Shown here one piece after another: positions 12,751-28,030 of a stretch of DNA of 64,000 bases. A program made the translations under genes and the position numbers. The notes under the pieces were generated by a model. That model was not told the DNA's origin. It saw only the letters and a list, made by a program, of their open reading frames with translations, and did not search any database. Each line of letters opens with the position of its first letter. Position 1 is the first letter of the stretch. Origin of the DNA: Omphiscola glabra (taxonomy: Eukaryota; Mollusca; Gastropoda; Lymnaeidae); contig OZ024801.1 in assembly GCA_964017045.1 (NCBI GenBank), forward strand, positions 31,669,257 through 31,733,256. The letters run 5' to 3'.

Positions 12751-14985
12751 AGATACATTGACATACTCGGCCCAGGTTTTGTTAGGTACATTGACATACT
12801 CGGCACATGTATAGTTAGATACATTGACATACTCAACTTATGTATAGTTAGATACATTGACATACTGGGCACATGGCTAGTTAGTTACATTGACATACTC
12901 GGCCCATGTATAGTTGGTACATTGACATACTCGGCACATGTATTGTTAGATACATTGACATACTGTGCCCATGTATTGTTAGGTACATTGACATACTCGG
13001 CACATGGTTAATTAGATACACTGACTAACTCGGCACAATGTTAGTTAGATACATTGACATATTCTGCACATGTATAGTTAGATACATTGACATACTAGGC
13101 ATATGGCTAGTTAGTTACATTGACATACTTGGCTCATGTATAGATAGATACATTGACATACTCAACACATGTATAGTTAGATACATTGACATAATGGGCC
13201 CATGTATTGTTAGGTACATTTACATACTCGGTACATGGTTAATTAGATACATTGACATACTCGGCACATGTATTGTTAGATACATTGACATACTCAGCAC
13301 ATGGTTAATTAGATACATTGACATACTCAACACATGCATAGTTAGATACATTGACATACTGGGCACTTGGCTAGTTAGTTACATTGACATACTCGGTCCA
13401 TGTATAGTTGGTACATTGACATACTCGGCACATTTATAGTTAGATACATTGACATAGTGGGCACATGGCTAGTTAGTTACATTGACATATTCGGCCCATG
13501 TATTGTTAGATACATTGACATACTCGGCACATGTATAGTTAGATACATTGACATACTCGGCACATGTATAGTTAGATACATTGACATACTCGGCATATGC
13601 ATAGTTAGGTACATTGACATACTCGGCAAATGTATAGTTAGATACATTGACATCCTCGGCACATGTATAGTTAGATACATTGACATACTCGGCCCATGTA
13701 TAGTTAGGTACATTGACATACTCGGCACATGTAAAGTTACATACATTGCAATACTAGGCACATGGCTAGTTAGTACAATGACATACTCGGCACATGTATA
13801 GTTACATACATTGACATACTGGGCACATGGCTAGTTAGTTACATTGACATACTCGGCACATGTATAGTTAGATACATTGACATACTCAACACATGTATAG
13901 TTAGATACATTGACATACTGGTCCCATGTATTGCTAGGTACATTGACATACTTGGCACATGGTTAATGAAATTCATTGAAATACTCGGCACATGTATTGT
14001 TAGATACATTGACATACTCGGCACATGGTTAATAGATACATTGACATACTCAACAAATGTATAGTTAGATACATTGACATTCTGGGCACATGGCTAGTTA
14101 GTTACATTGACACACTCGGCCCATGTATAGTTAGATACATTGACATACTCAACACATGTATAACTAGATACATTGACATACTGGGCCCATGTATTGCTAG
14201 GTACATTGATATACTCGGCACATGGTTAATGAGATTCTTTGACATACTTGGCACATGTATTGTTAGATACATTGACATACTCGTCACATGGTTAATAGAT
14301 ACATTGACATACTGAACACATGTATAGTTAGATACATTGACATGCTGGGCACATGGCTAGTTAGTTACATTGACATACTCGGCCCATGTATAGTTAGATA
14401 CATTGACATAGTCAAGACATGTATAATTTGATACATTGATATACTCGGCCCATGTATAGTTAGGCACATTGACATAAGTGACCCATGTATAGTTAGATAC
14501 ATTGACATACACGGCACATGTAAAGTTAGATACATTGACATACTCAACACATGTATAACTAGATACATTGACATACTGGGCCCATGTATTGCTAGGTACA
14601 TTGACATACTCGGGACATGGTTAATGAGATTCCTTGACATACTCAACACATGTATAGTTAGATACATTGACAAACTGGGCACATCGCAAGTTAGTTACAT
14701 TGACATACTCGGCCCATGTATAACTAGATACATTGACATACTGGGCCCATGTATTGCTAGGTACATTGACATACTCGGCACATGGTTAATGAGATTCATT
14801 GACATACTCAACACATGTATAGTTAGGTACTTTGGCATACTCGGCACATGTATAATTAGATACATTGACATACTCGGCCCATGTATAGTTAGGCACATTG
14901 ACATACTTTACCCATGTATAGTTAGATACATTGACATACACGGCACATGTATAGTTAGGTACATTGATACACTCGGCTAATGCGC

Positions 14986-17028
14986 AGTTAGATACATTGA
15001 CATACTCGGCACATGTATAGTTAGATACATTGACATCCTCGGCACATGTATATTTAGATACATTGACATACTCGGCACATTTTTGGTTAGATACATTGAC
15101 ACATTCGGCACATGCTTAGTTAGATACATTGACATACTCAACACATGTATAGTTAGATACATTGACATACTCAACACATGTATAGTTAGATACATTGACA
15201 TACTGGGCCTATGTATAGTTAGGTACATTGACATACTCGGCACATGGTTAATTAGATACATTGACATACTCGGCACATGTATTGTTAGATACATTGACAT
15301 ACTCGGCACATGGTTAATTATATACATTGACATACTCAACACATCTATAGTAAGTTACATTGACATACTGGGCACATGGCTAGTTAGTTACATTGACATA
15401 CTCGGCCCATGTATAGTTAGGTACATTGACATATTCGGCACATGTATAGTTAGATACATTGACATACTGGGCACATGGCTAGTTAGTTACATTGACATAC
15501 TCGGCCAATGTATAGTTAGATACATTGACATACTCAACACATGTATAGTTAGATACATTGACATACTGAGCCCATGTATTGTTAGGTACATTGACATACT
15601 CGACACATAGTTAATTAGATACATTGACATACTCGGCACATGTATAGTTAGATACATTGACATACTCGGCAAATGTATAGTTAGATACATTGACATCCTC
15701 GGCACATGTATAGTTAGATACATTGACATACTCGGCCCATGTATAGTTAGGTACATTGACATACTCGGCACATGTAAAGTTACATACATTGCAATACTAG
15801 GCCCATGGCTAGTTAGTACAATGACATACTCGGCACATGTATAGTTACATACATTGACATACTGGGCACATGGCTAGTTAGTTACATTGACATACTCGGC
15901 ACATGTATAGTTAGATACATTGACATACTCAACACATGTATAGTTAGATACATTGACATACTGGTCCCATGTATTGCTAGGTACATTGACATACTTGGCA
16001 CATGGTTAATGAAATTCATTGAAATACTCGGCACATGTATTCTTAGATACATTGACATACTCGGCACATGGTTAATAGATACATTGACATACTCAACAAA
16101 TGTATAGTTAGATACATTGACATTCTGGGCACATGGCTAGTTAGTTACATTGACACACTCGGCCCATGTATAGTTAGATACATTGACATACTCAACACAT
16201 GTATAACTAGATACATTGACATACTGGGCCCATGTATTGCTAGGTACATTGATATACTCGGCACATGGTTAATGAGATTCTTTGACATACTTGGCACATG
16301 TATTGTTAGATACATTGACATACTCGTCACATGGTTAATAGATACATTGACATACTGAACACATGTATAGTTAGATACATTGACATGCTGGGCACATGGC
16401 TAGTTAGTTACATTGACATACTCGGCCCATGTATAGTTAGATACATTGACATAGTCAAGACATGTATAATTTGATACATTGATATACTCGGCCCATGTAT
16501 AGTTAGGCACATTGACATAAGTGACCCATGTATAGTTAGATACATTGACATACACGGCACATGTATAGTTAGATACATTGACATACTCAACACATGTATA
16601 ACTAGATACATTGACATACTGGGCCCATGTATTGCTAGGTACATTGACATACTCGGGACATGGTTAATGAGATTCCTTGACATACTCAACACATGTATAG
16701 TTAGATACATTGACAAACTGGGCACATCGCAAGTTAGTTACATTGACATACTCGGCCCATGTATAACTAGATACATTGACATACTGGGCCCATGTATTGC
16801 TAGGTACATTGACATACTCGGCACATGGTTAATGAGATTCATTGACATACTCAACACATGTATAGTTAGGTACTTTGGCATACTCGGCACATGTATAATT
16901 AGATACATTGACATACTCGGCCCATGTATAGTTAGGCACATTGACATACTTTACCCATGTATAGTTAGATACATTGACATACACGGCACATGTATAGTTA
17001 GGTACATTGATACACTCGGCTAATGCGC
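14986..17028 (+). repeat. HOR C, copy 1, short form (2,043 bp)
   Basis: It opens with the CATTTTTGGTTAG series (matching 8128-8675 and 27480-28030) and switches near 15650 to a run matching about 10290-11657 at offset 5,371. Compared with copy 2 it lacks the 1.5-kb middle part. Variants distinguishing it from HOR B include ATTCTTAG near 16039 and GTATAG (not GTAAAG) near 16561. AGGCCCATGGCTAG near 15798 is private. Confidence 0.82.
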
Positions 17029-20000
17029 AGTTAGATACATTGACATACTCGGCACATGTATAGTTAGATACATTGACATCCTCGGCACATGTATATTTAG
17101 ATACATTGACATACTCGGCACATTTTTGGTTAGATACATTGACACATTCGGCACATGCTTAGTTAGATACATTGACATACTCAACACATGTATAGTTAGA
17201 TACATTGACATACTCAACACATGTATAGTTAGATACATTGACATACTGGGCCTATGTATAGTTAGGTACATTGACATACTCGGCACATGGTTAATTAGAT
17301 ACATTGACATACTCGGCACATGTATTGTTAGATACATTGACATACTCGGCACATGGTTAATTATATACATTGACATACTCAACACATCTATAGTAAGTTA
17401 CATTGACATACTGGGCACATGGCTAGTTAGTTACATTGACATACTCGGCCCATGTATAGTTAGGTACATTGACATATTCGGCACATGTATAGTTAGATAC
17501 ATTGACATACTGGGCACATGGCTAGTTAGTTACATTGACATACTCGGCCAATGTATAGTTAGATACATTGACATACTCAACACATGTATAGTTAGATACA
17601 TTGATATACTGAGCCCATGTATTGTTAGGTACATTGACATACTCGACACATAGTTAATTAGATACATTGACATACTCGGCACATGTATAGTTAGATACAT
17701 TGACATACTAGGCACATGGCTAGTTAGTTACATTGACATACTCGGCCCATGTATAGTTAGATACATTGACATACTCAACACATGTATACTTAGATACATT
17801 GACATACTCGGCCATGTATAGTTAGGTACATTGGCATACTCGGCACATGTATAATTAGATTCATTGACATACTTGACCCATGTATAGTTAGATACATTGA
17901 CATACACGGCACATGTATAGTTAGGTACATTGATACACTCGGATAATGTGCAGTTAGATACATTGACATACTCAGTACATGTATTGTTAGGTACATTGAC
18001 ATACTCGGCACATGTTTAGTTAGATACATTGACATACTCGGCCCAGGTTTTGTTAGGTACATTGACATACTCGGCACATGTATAGTTAGATACATTGACA
18101 TACTCAACTTATGTATAGTTAGATACATTGACATACTCGGCACATGTATAGTTAGTTACATTGACATACTCGGCCCATGTATATTTGGTACATTGACATA
18201 CTCGGCACATGTATAGTTAGATACATTGACATAGTGGGCACATGGCTAGTTAGTTACATTGACATACTCGGCCCATGTATAGTTAGATACATTGACATAC
18301 TGGGCCCATGTATTGTTTGGTACATTGACATACTCGGCACATGTTTAATGAGATACATTGACATACTCGGCCCATGTATAGTTAGGTACATTGACATACT
18401 CGGCACATGTATAGTTAGATACATTGACATACTGGGCACATGGCTAGTTAGTTACATTGACATACTCGGCACATGTATAGTTAGATACATTGACATACTC
18501 AACACATGTATAGTTAGATACATTGACATACTGGGCCCATGTATTGCTAGGTACATTGACATACTCGGCACATGGTTAATGAGATTCATTGACATACTCG
18601 GCACATGTATTGTTAGATACATTGACATTCTCGGCACATGGTTAATAGATACATTGACATACTCAACACATGTATTGTTAGATACATTGACATACTGGGC
18701 ACATGACTAGTTAGTTACATTGACATACTCGGCCCATGTATAGTTAGATACAGTGACATACTCAACACATGTATAACTAGATACATTGACATACTGGGCC
18801 CATGTATTGCTAGGTACATTGACATACTCGACCCATGTATAGTTAGGTACATTGGCATACTCGGCACATGTATAATTAGATACATTGACATACTCGGCCC
18901 ATGTATAGTTAGGCACATTGACATACTTGACCCATGTATAGTTAGATACATTGACATACACGGCACATGTATAGTTAGGTACATTGATACACTCGGCTAA
19001 TGCGCAGTTAGATACATTGACATACTCGGCACATGTATAGTTAGATACATTGACAGACTCGGCACAAGAATAGTTAGATACATTGACATCCTCGGCACGT
19101 GTATAGTTGGTACATTGACATACTCTTCACATGTATAGTTAGGTACATTGACATACTCGGTTTGTGTATAGTTAGATACATTGACATACTCGGCACATGT
19201 ATAGTTAGATACATTGACATACTTGGCACATGGTTAATGAAATTCATTGAAATACTCGGCACATGTATTCTTAGATACATTGACATACTCGGCACATGGT
19301 TAATAGATACATTGACATACTCAACAAATGTATAGTTAGATACATTGACATTCTGGGCACATGGCTAGTTAGTTACATTGACACACTCGGCCCATGTATA
19401 GTTAGATACATTGACATACTCAACACATGTATAACTAGATACATTGACATACTGGGCCCATGTATTGCTAGGTACATTGATATACTCGGCACATGGTTAA
19501 TGAGATTCTTTGACATACTTGGCACATGTATTGTTAGATACATTGACATACTCGTCACATGGTTAATAGATACATTGACATACTGAACACATGTATAGTT
19601 AGATACATTGACATGCTGGGCACATGGCTAGTTAGTTACATTGACATACTCGGCCCATGTATAGTTAGATACATTGACATAGTCAAGACATGTATAATTT
19701 GATACATTGATATACTCGGCCCATGTATAGTTAGGCACATTGACATAAGTGACCCATGTATAGTTAGATACATTGACATACACGGCACATGTATAGTTAG
19801 ATACATTGACATACTCAACACATGTATAACTAGATACATTGACATACTGGGCCCATGTATTGCTAGGTACATTGACATACTCGGGACATGGTTAATGAGA
19901 TTCCTTGACATACTCAACACATGTATAGTTAGATACATTGACAAACTGGGCACATCGCAAGTTAGTTACATTGACATACTCGGCCCATGTATAACTAGAT

Positions 20001-20256
20001 ACATTGACATACTGGGCCCATGTATTGCTAGGTACATTGACATACTCGGCACATGGTTAATGAGATTCATTGACATACTCAACACATGTATAGTTAGGTA
20101 CTTTGGCATACTCGGCACATGTATAATTAGATACATTGACATACTCGGCCCATGTATAGTTAGGCACATTGACATACTTTACCCATGTATAGTTAGATAC
20201 ATTGACATACACGGCACATGTATAGTTAGGTACATTGATACACTCGGCTAATGCGC
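17029..20256 (+). repeat. HOR C, copy 2, long form (3,228 bp)
   Basis: Starts like copy 1, then continues through the GATACAC cassette, the CGGCCCAGGTTTTG monomer, GTATATTTGGTAC near 18180, CTCTTCACATG near 19124 and GGTTTGTG near 19160. Near 19218 it switches to the block shared with 15990-17028, again with ATTCTTAG (19268). One private substitution, GATATACTGAGCCC, lies near 17602. Length is 98 monomers minus 6 bases. Confidence 0.85.
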
Positions 20257-22451
20257 AGTTAGATACATTGACATACTCGGCACATGTATAGTTAGATACA
20301 TTGACATCCTCGGCACATGTATATTTAGATACATTGACATACTCGGCACATTTTTGGTTAGATACATTGACACATTCGGCACATGCTTAGTTAGATACAT
20401 TGACATACTCAACACATGTATAGTTAGATACATTGACATACTCAACACATGTATAGTTAGATACATTGACATACTGGGCCTATGTATAGTTAGGTACATT
20501 GACATACTCGGCACATGGTTAATTAGATACATTGACATACTCGGCACATGTATTGTTAGATACATTGACATACTCGGCACATGGTTAATTATATACATTG
20601 ACATACTCAACACATCTATAGTAAGTTACATTGACATACTGGGCACATGGCTAGTTAGTTACATTGACATACTCGGCCCATGTATAGTTAGGTACATTGA
20701 CATATTCGGCACATGTATAGTTAGATACATTGACATACTGGGCACATGGCTAGTTAGTTACATTGACATACTCGGCCAATGTATAGTTAGATACATTGAC
20801 ATACTCAACACATGTATAGTTAGATACATTGACATACTGAGCCCATGTATTGTTAGGTACATTGACATACTCGACACATAGTTAATTAGATACATTGACA
20901 TACTCGGCACATGTATAGTTAGATACATTGACATACTAGGCACATGGCTAGTTAGTTACATTGACATACTCGGCCCATGTATAGTTAGATACATTGACAT
21001 ACTCAACACATGTATACTTAGATACATTGACATACTCGGCCATGTATAGTTAGGTACATTGGCATACTCGGCACATGTATAATTAGATTCATTGACATAC
21101 TTGACCCATGTATAGTTAGATACATTGACATACACGGCACATGTATAGTTAGGTACATTGATACACTCGGATAATGTGCAGTTAGATACATTGACATACT
21201 CAGTACATGTATTGTTAGGTACATTGACATACTCGGCACATGTTTAGTTAGATACATTGACATACTCGGCCCAGGTTTTGTTAGGTACATTGACATACTC
21301 GGCACATGTATAGTTAGATACATTGACATACTCAACTTATGTATAGTTAGATACATTGACATACTCGGCACATGTATAGTTAGTTACATTGACATACTCG
21401 GCCCATGTATATTTGGTACATTGACATACTCGGCACATGTATAGTTAGATACATTGACATAGTGGGCACATGGCTAGTTAGTTACATTGACATACTCGGC
21501 CCATGTATAGTTAGATACATTGACATACTGGGCCCATGTATTGTTTGGTACATTGACATACTCGGCACATGTTTAATGAGATACATTGACATACTCGGCC
21601 CATGTATAGTTAGGTACATTGACATACTCGGCACATGTATAGTTAGATACATTGACATACTGGGCACATGGCTAGTTAGTTACATTGACATACTCGGCAC
21701 ATGTATAGTTAGATACATTGACATACTCAACACATGTATAGTTAGATACATTGACATACTGGGCCCATGTATTGCTAGGTACATTGACATACTCGGCACA
21801 TGGTTAATGAGATTCATTGACATACTCGGCACATGTATTGTTAGATACATTGACATTCTCGGCACATGGTTAATAGATACATTGACATACTCAACACATG
21901 TATTGTTAGATACATTGACATACTGGGCACATGACTAGTTAGTTACATTGACATACTCGGCCCATGTATAGTTAGATACAGTGACATACTCAACACATGT
22001 ATAACTAGATACATTGACATACTGGGCCCATGTATTGCTAGGTACATTGACATACTCGACCCATGTATAGTTAGGTACATTGGCATACTCGGCACATGTA
22101 TAATTAGATACATTGACATACTCGGCCCATGTATAGTTAGGCACATTGACATACTTGACCCATGTATAGTTAGATACATTGACATACACGGCACATGTAT
22201 AGTTAGGTACATTGATACACTCGGCTAATGCGCAGTTAGATACATTGACATACTCGGCACATGTATAGTTAGATACATTGACAGACTCGGCACAAGAATA
22301 GTTAGATACATTGACATCCTCGGCACGTGTATAGTTGGTACATTGACATACTCTTCACATGTATAGTTAGGTACATTGACATACTCGGTTTGTGTATAGT
22401 TAGATACATTGACATACTCGGCACATGTATAGTTAGATACATTGACATACT
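20257..22451 (+). repeat. HOR C, copy 3, truncated (about 2.2 kb)
   Basis: Matches 17029-19223 at offset 3,228 with no clear difference seen except at 20832, where it has the ordinary GACATACTGAGCCC. At about 22451 it departs from copy 2 by continuing with CTGGGCCCATG instead of CTTGGCACATGG. That point marks the change to a different satellite domain. Confidence 0.85.
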
Positions 22452-25025
22452 GGGCCCATGTATAGTTAGGTACATTGACATACTCGGCACATGTATAGTT
22501 AGATACATTGACATACTAGGCACATGGCTATTAAGTTACATTTACATAGTCGACCTATGTATAGTTAGATACATTGACATACTCAACACATGTATAGTTA
22601 GATACATTGACATACTGTGCCCATGTATTGTTAGGTACATTGACATACTCGGCAGATTGTTAGTTAGATACATTGACATACTCGGCACATGTATAGTTAG
22701 ATACATTGACATACTGTGCCCATGTATTGTTAGATACATTGACATACTCGGCATATGCATAGTTAGGTACATTGACATACTCGGCACATGTATAGTTAGG
22801 CACATTGACATACTTGACCCATGTATAGTTAGATACATTGACATACACGGCACATGTATAGTTAGGTACATTGACATACTCGGCACATGTATTGTTAGAT
22901 ACATTGACATACTGGGCCCATGTATAATTAGGTACATTGATATACTCGGCACATGTATAGTTAGATACATTGACATACTGGGCACATGGCTAGTTAGTTA
23001 CATTTACATACTCGACCTATGTATAGTTAGATACATTGACATACTCAACACATGTATAGTTAGATACATTGACATACTGTGCCCATGTATTGTTAGGTAC
23101 ATTGACATACTCGGCACATTGTTAATGAGATTCTTTGACATACTCGGCACATGTATTGTTAGATACAATGACATACTCGTCACATGGTTAATAGATACAT
23201 TGACATACTTAACACATGTATAGTTAGATACATTAACATACTATGCACATGGCTAGTTAGTTACATTGACATACTCGGCACATGTATAGTTAGATACATT
23301 GACATACTCATCACATGTATAGTTAGATACATTGACAAACTGTGCCCATGTATTGTTAGGGACATTGACATACTCGGCACATGGTTAGTCAGATACATTG
23401 ACATACTAGATACATTGACATACTCGGCACATGTATAGTTAGATACATTAACATACTCGGCCCATGTATATTTAGGTACATAGAAATACTCGTCACATGT
23501 ATAGTTAGATACATTGACATACTATGCACATGGCTAGTTAGTTACATTGACATACTCAACACATGTATAGTTAGATACATTGACATACTGGGGACATGGC
23601 TAGTTAGTTACATTGACATACTCGGCACATGTATAGTTGGTACATTGACATACTCGGTACATGTATAGTTAGATACATTGACATAGTGGGCACATGGCTA
23701 GTTAGTTACATTGACATACTCGGCCCATGTATAGTTAGATACATTGACATACTCAACACATGTATAATAAGTTACATTGTCATACTCGGCCCATGTATAT
23801 TTAGGCACATTAACATACTTGACCCATGTATAGTTAGATACATTGACATACACGGCACATGTATAGTAAGATACATTGACATACTCGGCACATGTATAGT
23901 TAGATACATTGACATGCTCGGCACATGTATAGTTAGATACATTGACATACTCGGCACATGTATAGTTAGATACATTGACATACTCGGCACATGTATAGTT
24001 AGATACATTGACATAGTCGGCCCATGTATAGTTAGGTACATAGACATACTCGTCACATGTATAGTTAGATACATTGACATACTCGGCACATATATAGTTA
24101 GATACATTGACATACTCGGCACATGTATAGTTAGATACATTGACATACTCGGCACATGTATAATTAGATACATTGACATACTCGGCCCTTGTATAGTTAG
24201 GCACATTGACATACTCGGCACATGGTTAATTAGATTCATTGACATACTCGGCACATGTATTGTTAGATATATTGACATACTCGGCACATGGTTAATAGAT
24301 ACATGGACATACTCAACACATGTAAAGTTAGATACATTGACATACTGGGCACATGGCTAGTTAGTTACATTGACATACTTGGCCCATGTATAGTTAGATA
24401 CATTGATATACTCAACACATGTATAGTTAGATACATTGACATACGCGGCCCATGTATTGTTAGGTACATTGACATACTAGGCACATGGTTAATTAGATAC
24501 ATTGACATACTCGGCACATGTCTAGTTAGATACATTGACATACTCGACACATGTATAGTTAGGTACATTGACATACTCGGCACATGTATACTTAGATACA
24601 TTGACATACTCGGCCATTGTATAGTTAGGCACATTGACATACTTGACCCATGTATAGTTAGATACATTGACATACACGGCACATGTATAGTTAGGTACAT
24701 TGACATACTCGGCACATGTATTGTTAGATACATTGACATACTCGGCACAAGAATGGTTAGATACATTGACATCTTCGGCACATGTATAGTTAGATACATT
24801 GACATACACGGCACATGTATAGTTAGATACATTGACATAATGGGCCCATGTATAGTTAGGTACATTGACATACTCGGCCTATAGTTAGGTACATAGACAT
24901 ACTCGGCACATGTATAGTTAGATACATTGACATACTAGGCACATGGCTAGTTAGTTACATTTTCATACTCGAGCTATGTATAGTTAGATACATTGACATA
25001 CTCAACACATGTATAGTTAGATACA
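22452..25025 (+). repeat. Loosely ordered satellite zone
   Basis: Monomers of the usual types without an adjacent long duplicate. A run of nearly pure consensus monomers lies at about 23870-24010. A 17-bp stub monomer sits near 23404-23420, where ATACTAGATAC joins two cores directly, and a 4-base deletion (CGGCCTATAG) near 24876. Two related runs begin with TTTACATAGTCGACC and TTTACATACTCGACC (about 22540 and 23002). The GATACAC cassette is absent. Confidence 0.75.
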
Positions 25026-25570
25026 TTGACATACTGTGCCCATGTATTGTTAGGTACATTGACATACTCGGCACATGTTTAATTAGATACACTGACTAAC
25101 TCGGCACAATGTTAGTTAGATACATTGACATATTCTGCACATGTATAGTTAGATACATTGACATACTAGGCACATGGCTAGTTAGTTACATTGACATACT
25201 CGGCCCATGTATAGATAGATACATTGACATACTCAACACATGTATAGTTAGATACATTGACATAATGGGCCCATGTATTGTTAGGTACATTGACATACTC
25301 GGCACATGGTTAATTAGATACATTGACATACTCGGCACATGTATTGTTAGATACATTGACATACTCAGCACATGGTTAATTAGATACATTGACATACTCA
25401 ACACATGTATAGTTAGATACATTGACATACTAGGCACTTGGCTAGTTAGTTACATTGACATACTCGGTCCATGTATAGTTGGTACATTGACATACTCGGC
25501 ACATGTATAGTTAGATACATTGACATAGTGGGCACATGGCTAGTTAGTTACATTGACATATTCGGCCCAT
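25026..25570 (+). repeat. Dispersed copy of HOR B segment 9627-10171
   Basis: At offset 15,399 this run matches HOR B, including the rare monomers CACTGACTAACTCGGCACAATG and ATTCTGCAC and the 3-base-deleted TAGTTGGTAC near 25477. Scattered differences (GTTTAATTAG for GGTTAATTAG near 25078, AGGCACATGG for AGGCATATGG) show that it is older than the HOR B duplication. Confidence 0.8.
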
Positions 25571-27479
25571 GTATACTTAGATACATTGACATACTGGGTT
25601 CATGTATTGTTAGATACATTTACATACTCGGCACATGTATAGTTAGATACATTGACATACTCGGCACATGTATAGTTAGATACATTGACATGCTCGGCAC
25701 ATGGTTAATAGATACATTGACATACTCGGCACATGGTTAATTAGATACATTGACATACTAAACACATGTATAGTTAGATACATTGATATACTGGGCACAT
25801 GGCTAGTTAGTTACATTGACATACTCGGCCCATGTATAGTTGGTACATTGACATACTCGGCACATGTATAGTTAGATACATTGACATAGTGGGCACATGG
25901 CTAGTTAGTTACATTGACATACTTGGCCCATGTATAGTTAACTACATTGACATACTGGGCCCGTGTATTGTTAGATACATTGACATACTTGGCACATGTA
26001 TAGTTAGATACATTGACATACTCGGCACATGAATAGTTAGATACATTGACATACTGGGCCCATGTATTGCTAGGTACATTGACATACTCGGCACATGGTT
26101 AATGAAATTCATTGAAATACTCGGCACATGTATTGTTAGATATATTGACACACTCGGCACATGGTTAATAGATACATTGACATACTCAACACATGTATAG
26201 TTAGATACATTGACATTCTGGGCACATGGCTAGTTAGTTACATTGACATACTCGGCCCATGTATAGTTAGATACATTGACATACTCAACACATGTATAAC
26301 TAGATACATTGACATACTGGGCCCATGTATTTCTAGGAACATTGATATACTCGGCACATGGTTAATGAGATTCTTTGACATAACCGGCACATGTATTGTT
26401 AGATACATTGACATACTTGGCACATGGTTAATAGATACATTGACATACTGAACACATGTATAGTTAGATACATTGACATACTGGGCACATGGCTTGTAAG
26501 TTACATTGACATACTCGGCCCATGTATAGTTAGATACATTGACATAGTCAACACATGTATAATTAGATACATTGACATACTCGGCCCATGTATAGTTAGG
26601 CACATTGACATAAGTGACCAATGTATAGTTAGATACATTGACATACACGGCACATGTATAGAAAGATACATTGACATACTCGGCACATGTATAGTTAGAT
26701 ACATTGAAATACTCGGCACATGTATAGTTAGATACATTGACATACTCGGCACATGTATAGTTAGGTACATTAACATACTCGGCACATGTATAGTTAGATA
26801 CATTGACATACTCGGCAAATGTATAGTTAAATACATTGACATACTAAGCACATGGCTAGTTAGTTATATTGACATACTCGGCACATGTATAGTTAGATAC
26901 ATTGACATACTCAATACATGTATAGTTAGATACATTGACATACTGTGCCCATGTATTGTTAGGTATATTTACATACTCGGCTTATGGTTAGTTAGATACA
27001 TTGACATACTCGGCACATGTATAGTTAGATACATTGACATACTCAGCACATGTATAGTTAGATACATTGACATACTCGGCATATGCATAGTTAGGTACAT
27101 TGACATACTCGGCCCATGTATAGTTAGGTACATTTGCATACTCGGAAAATGTATAGTTAGATACATTGACATACTCGGCACATGTATAGTTAGGTACATT
27201 GACATACTCTGCACATGGTTAGTTAGGTACATTGACATACTCGCCACATGCGTTGTTAGATACATTGACATAATCGGCACATGTATAGTTAGATTCATTG
27301 ACATACTCGGCACATGGTCAGTTAGATACATTGACATACTCGGCCCATGTATAGTTATATACATTGACATAATCTGCACATGGTTAGTTATATACATTGA
27401 CATACTGGGCCTATGTATAGTTAGATACATTGGCATACTCGGCACATGTATAGTTAGACACATTGACATACTCGGCACA
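25571..27479 (+). repeat. Loosely ordered satellite zone with dispersed HOR B and HOR D relatives
   Basis: Runs near 26040-26480 resemble the eight-monomer units of HOR B (CTGGGCACAT at 26219 and 26481, 262 bp apart). The run near 26500-26860 resembles the start of HOR D (AGTCAACACATG, ATAAGTGACC). A second TAGTTGGTAC deletion monomer near 25838 lies 361 bp after the one near 25477. Variant monomers such as ATGCGTTGTTAG (about 27250) resemble those common after 46 kb. Confidence 0.72.
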
Positions 27480-28030
27480 TTTTTGGTTAGATACATTGAC
27501 ACACTCGGCACATGCTTAGTTAGATACATTGACATACTCAACACATGTATAGTTAGATACATTGACATACTCAACACATGTATAGTTAGATACATTGACA
27601 TACTGGGCCTATGTATAGTTAGGTACATTGACATACTCGGCACATGGTTAATTAGATACATTGACATACTCGGCACATGTATTGTTAGATACATTGACAT
27701 ACTCGGCACATGGTTAATTATATACATTGACATACTCAACACATCTATAGTAAGTTACATTGACATACTGGGCACATGGCTAGTTAGTTACATTGACATA
27801 CTCGGCCCATGTATAGTTAGGTACATTGACATATTCGGCACATGTATAGTTAGATACATTGACATACTGGGCACATGGCTAGTTAGTTACATTGACATAC
27901 TCGGCCAATGTATAGTTAGATACATTGACATACTCAACACATGTATAGTTAGATACATTGACATACTGAGCCCATGTATTGTTAGGTACATTGACATAAT
28001 CGACACATAGTTAATTAGATACATTGACAT
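27480..28030 (+). repeat. Dispersed copy of the 8128-8675 block
   Basis: Matches 8128-8675 at offset 19,353, and also the starts of the three HOR C copies. Shared rare monomers are CATTTTTGGTTAG, GGGCCTATG, CTATAGTAAG and CGACACATAGTTAATTAG. A private change, CATAATCGACAC, lies near 27997. This is the fifth occurrence of the block in the window. Confidence 0.85.

Larger units (their letters stand above)
11658..14985 (+). repeat. HOR B, copy 2 (3,328 bp)
   Basis: Adjacent tandem copy of 8330-11657. The joint lies in the shared text around the GCGCAGTTAGATAC monomer (about 11655-11679), where the GATACAC cassette at the end of copy 1 runs directly into the GGTTAATTATATAC monomer that opens copy 2. 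Apparent identity over 3.3 kb points to a very recent event or an assembly duplication. Confidence 0.9.

Noticed and set aside
23400..23425. Target-site duplication or transposon insertion scar at the stub monomer
   Set aside because: The flanks are ordinary satellite, with no inserted sequence and no terminal repeats. A deletion within one monomer explains it.
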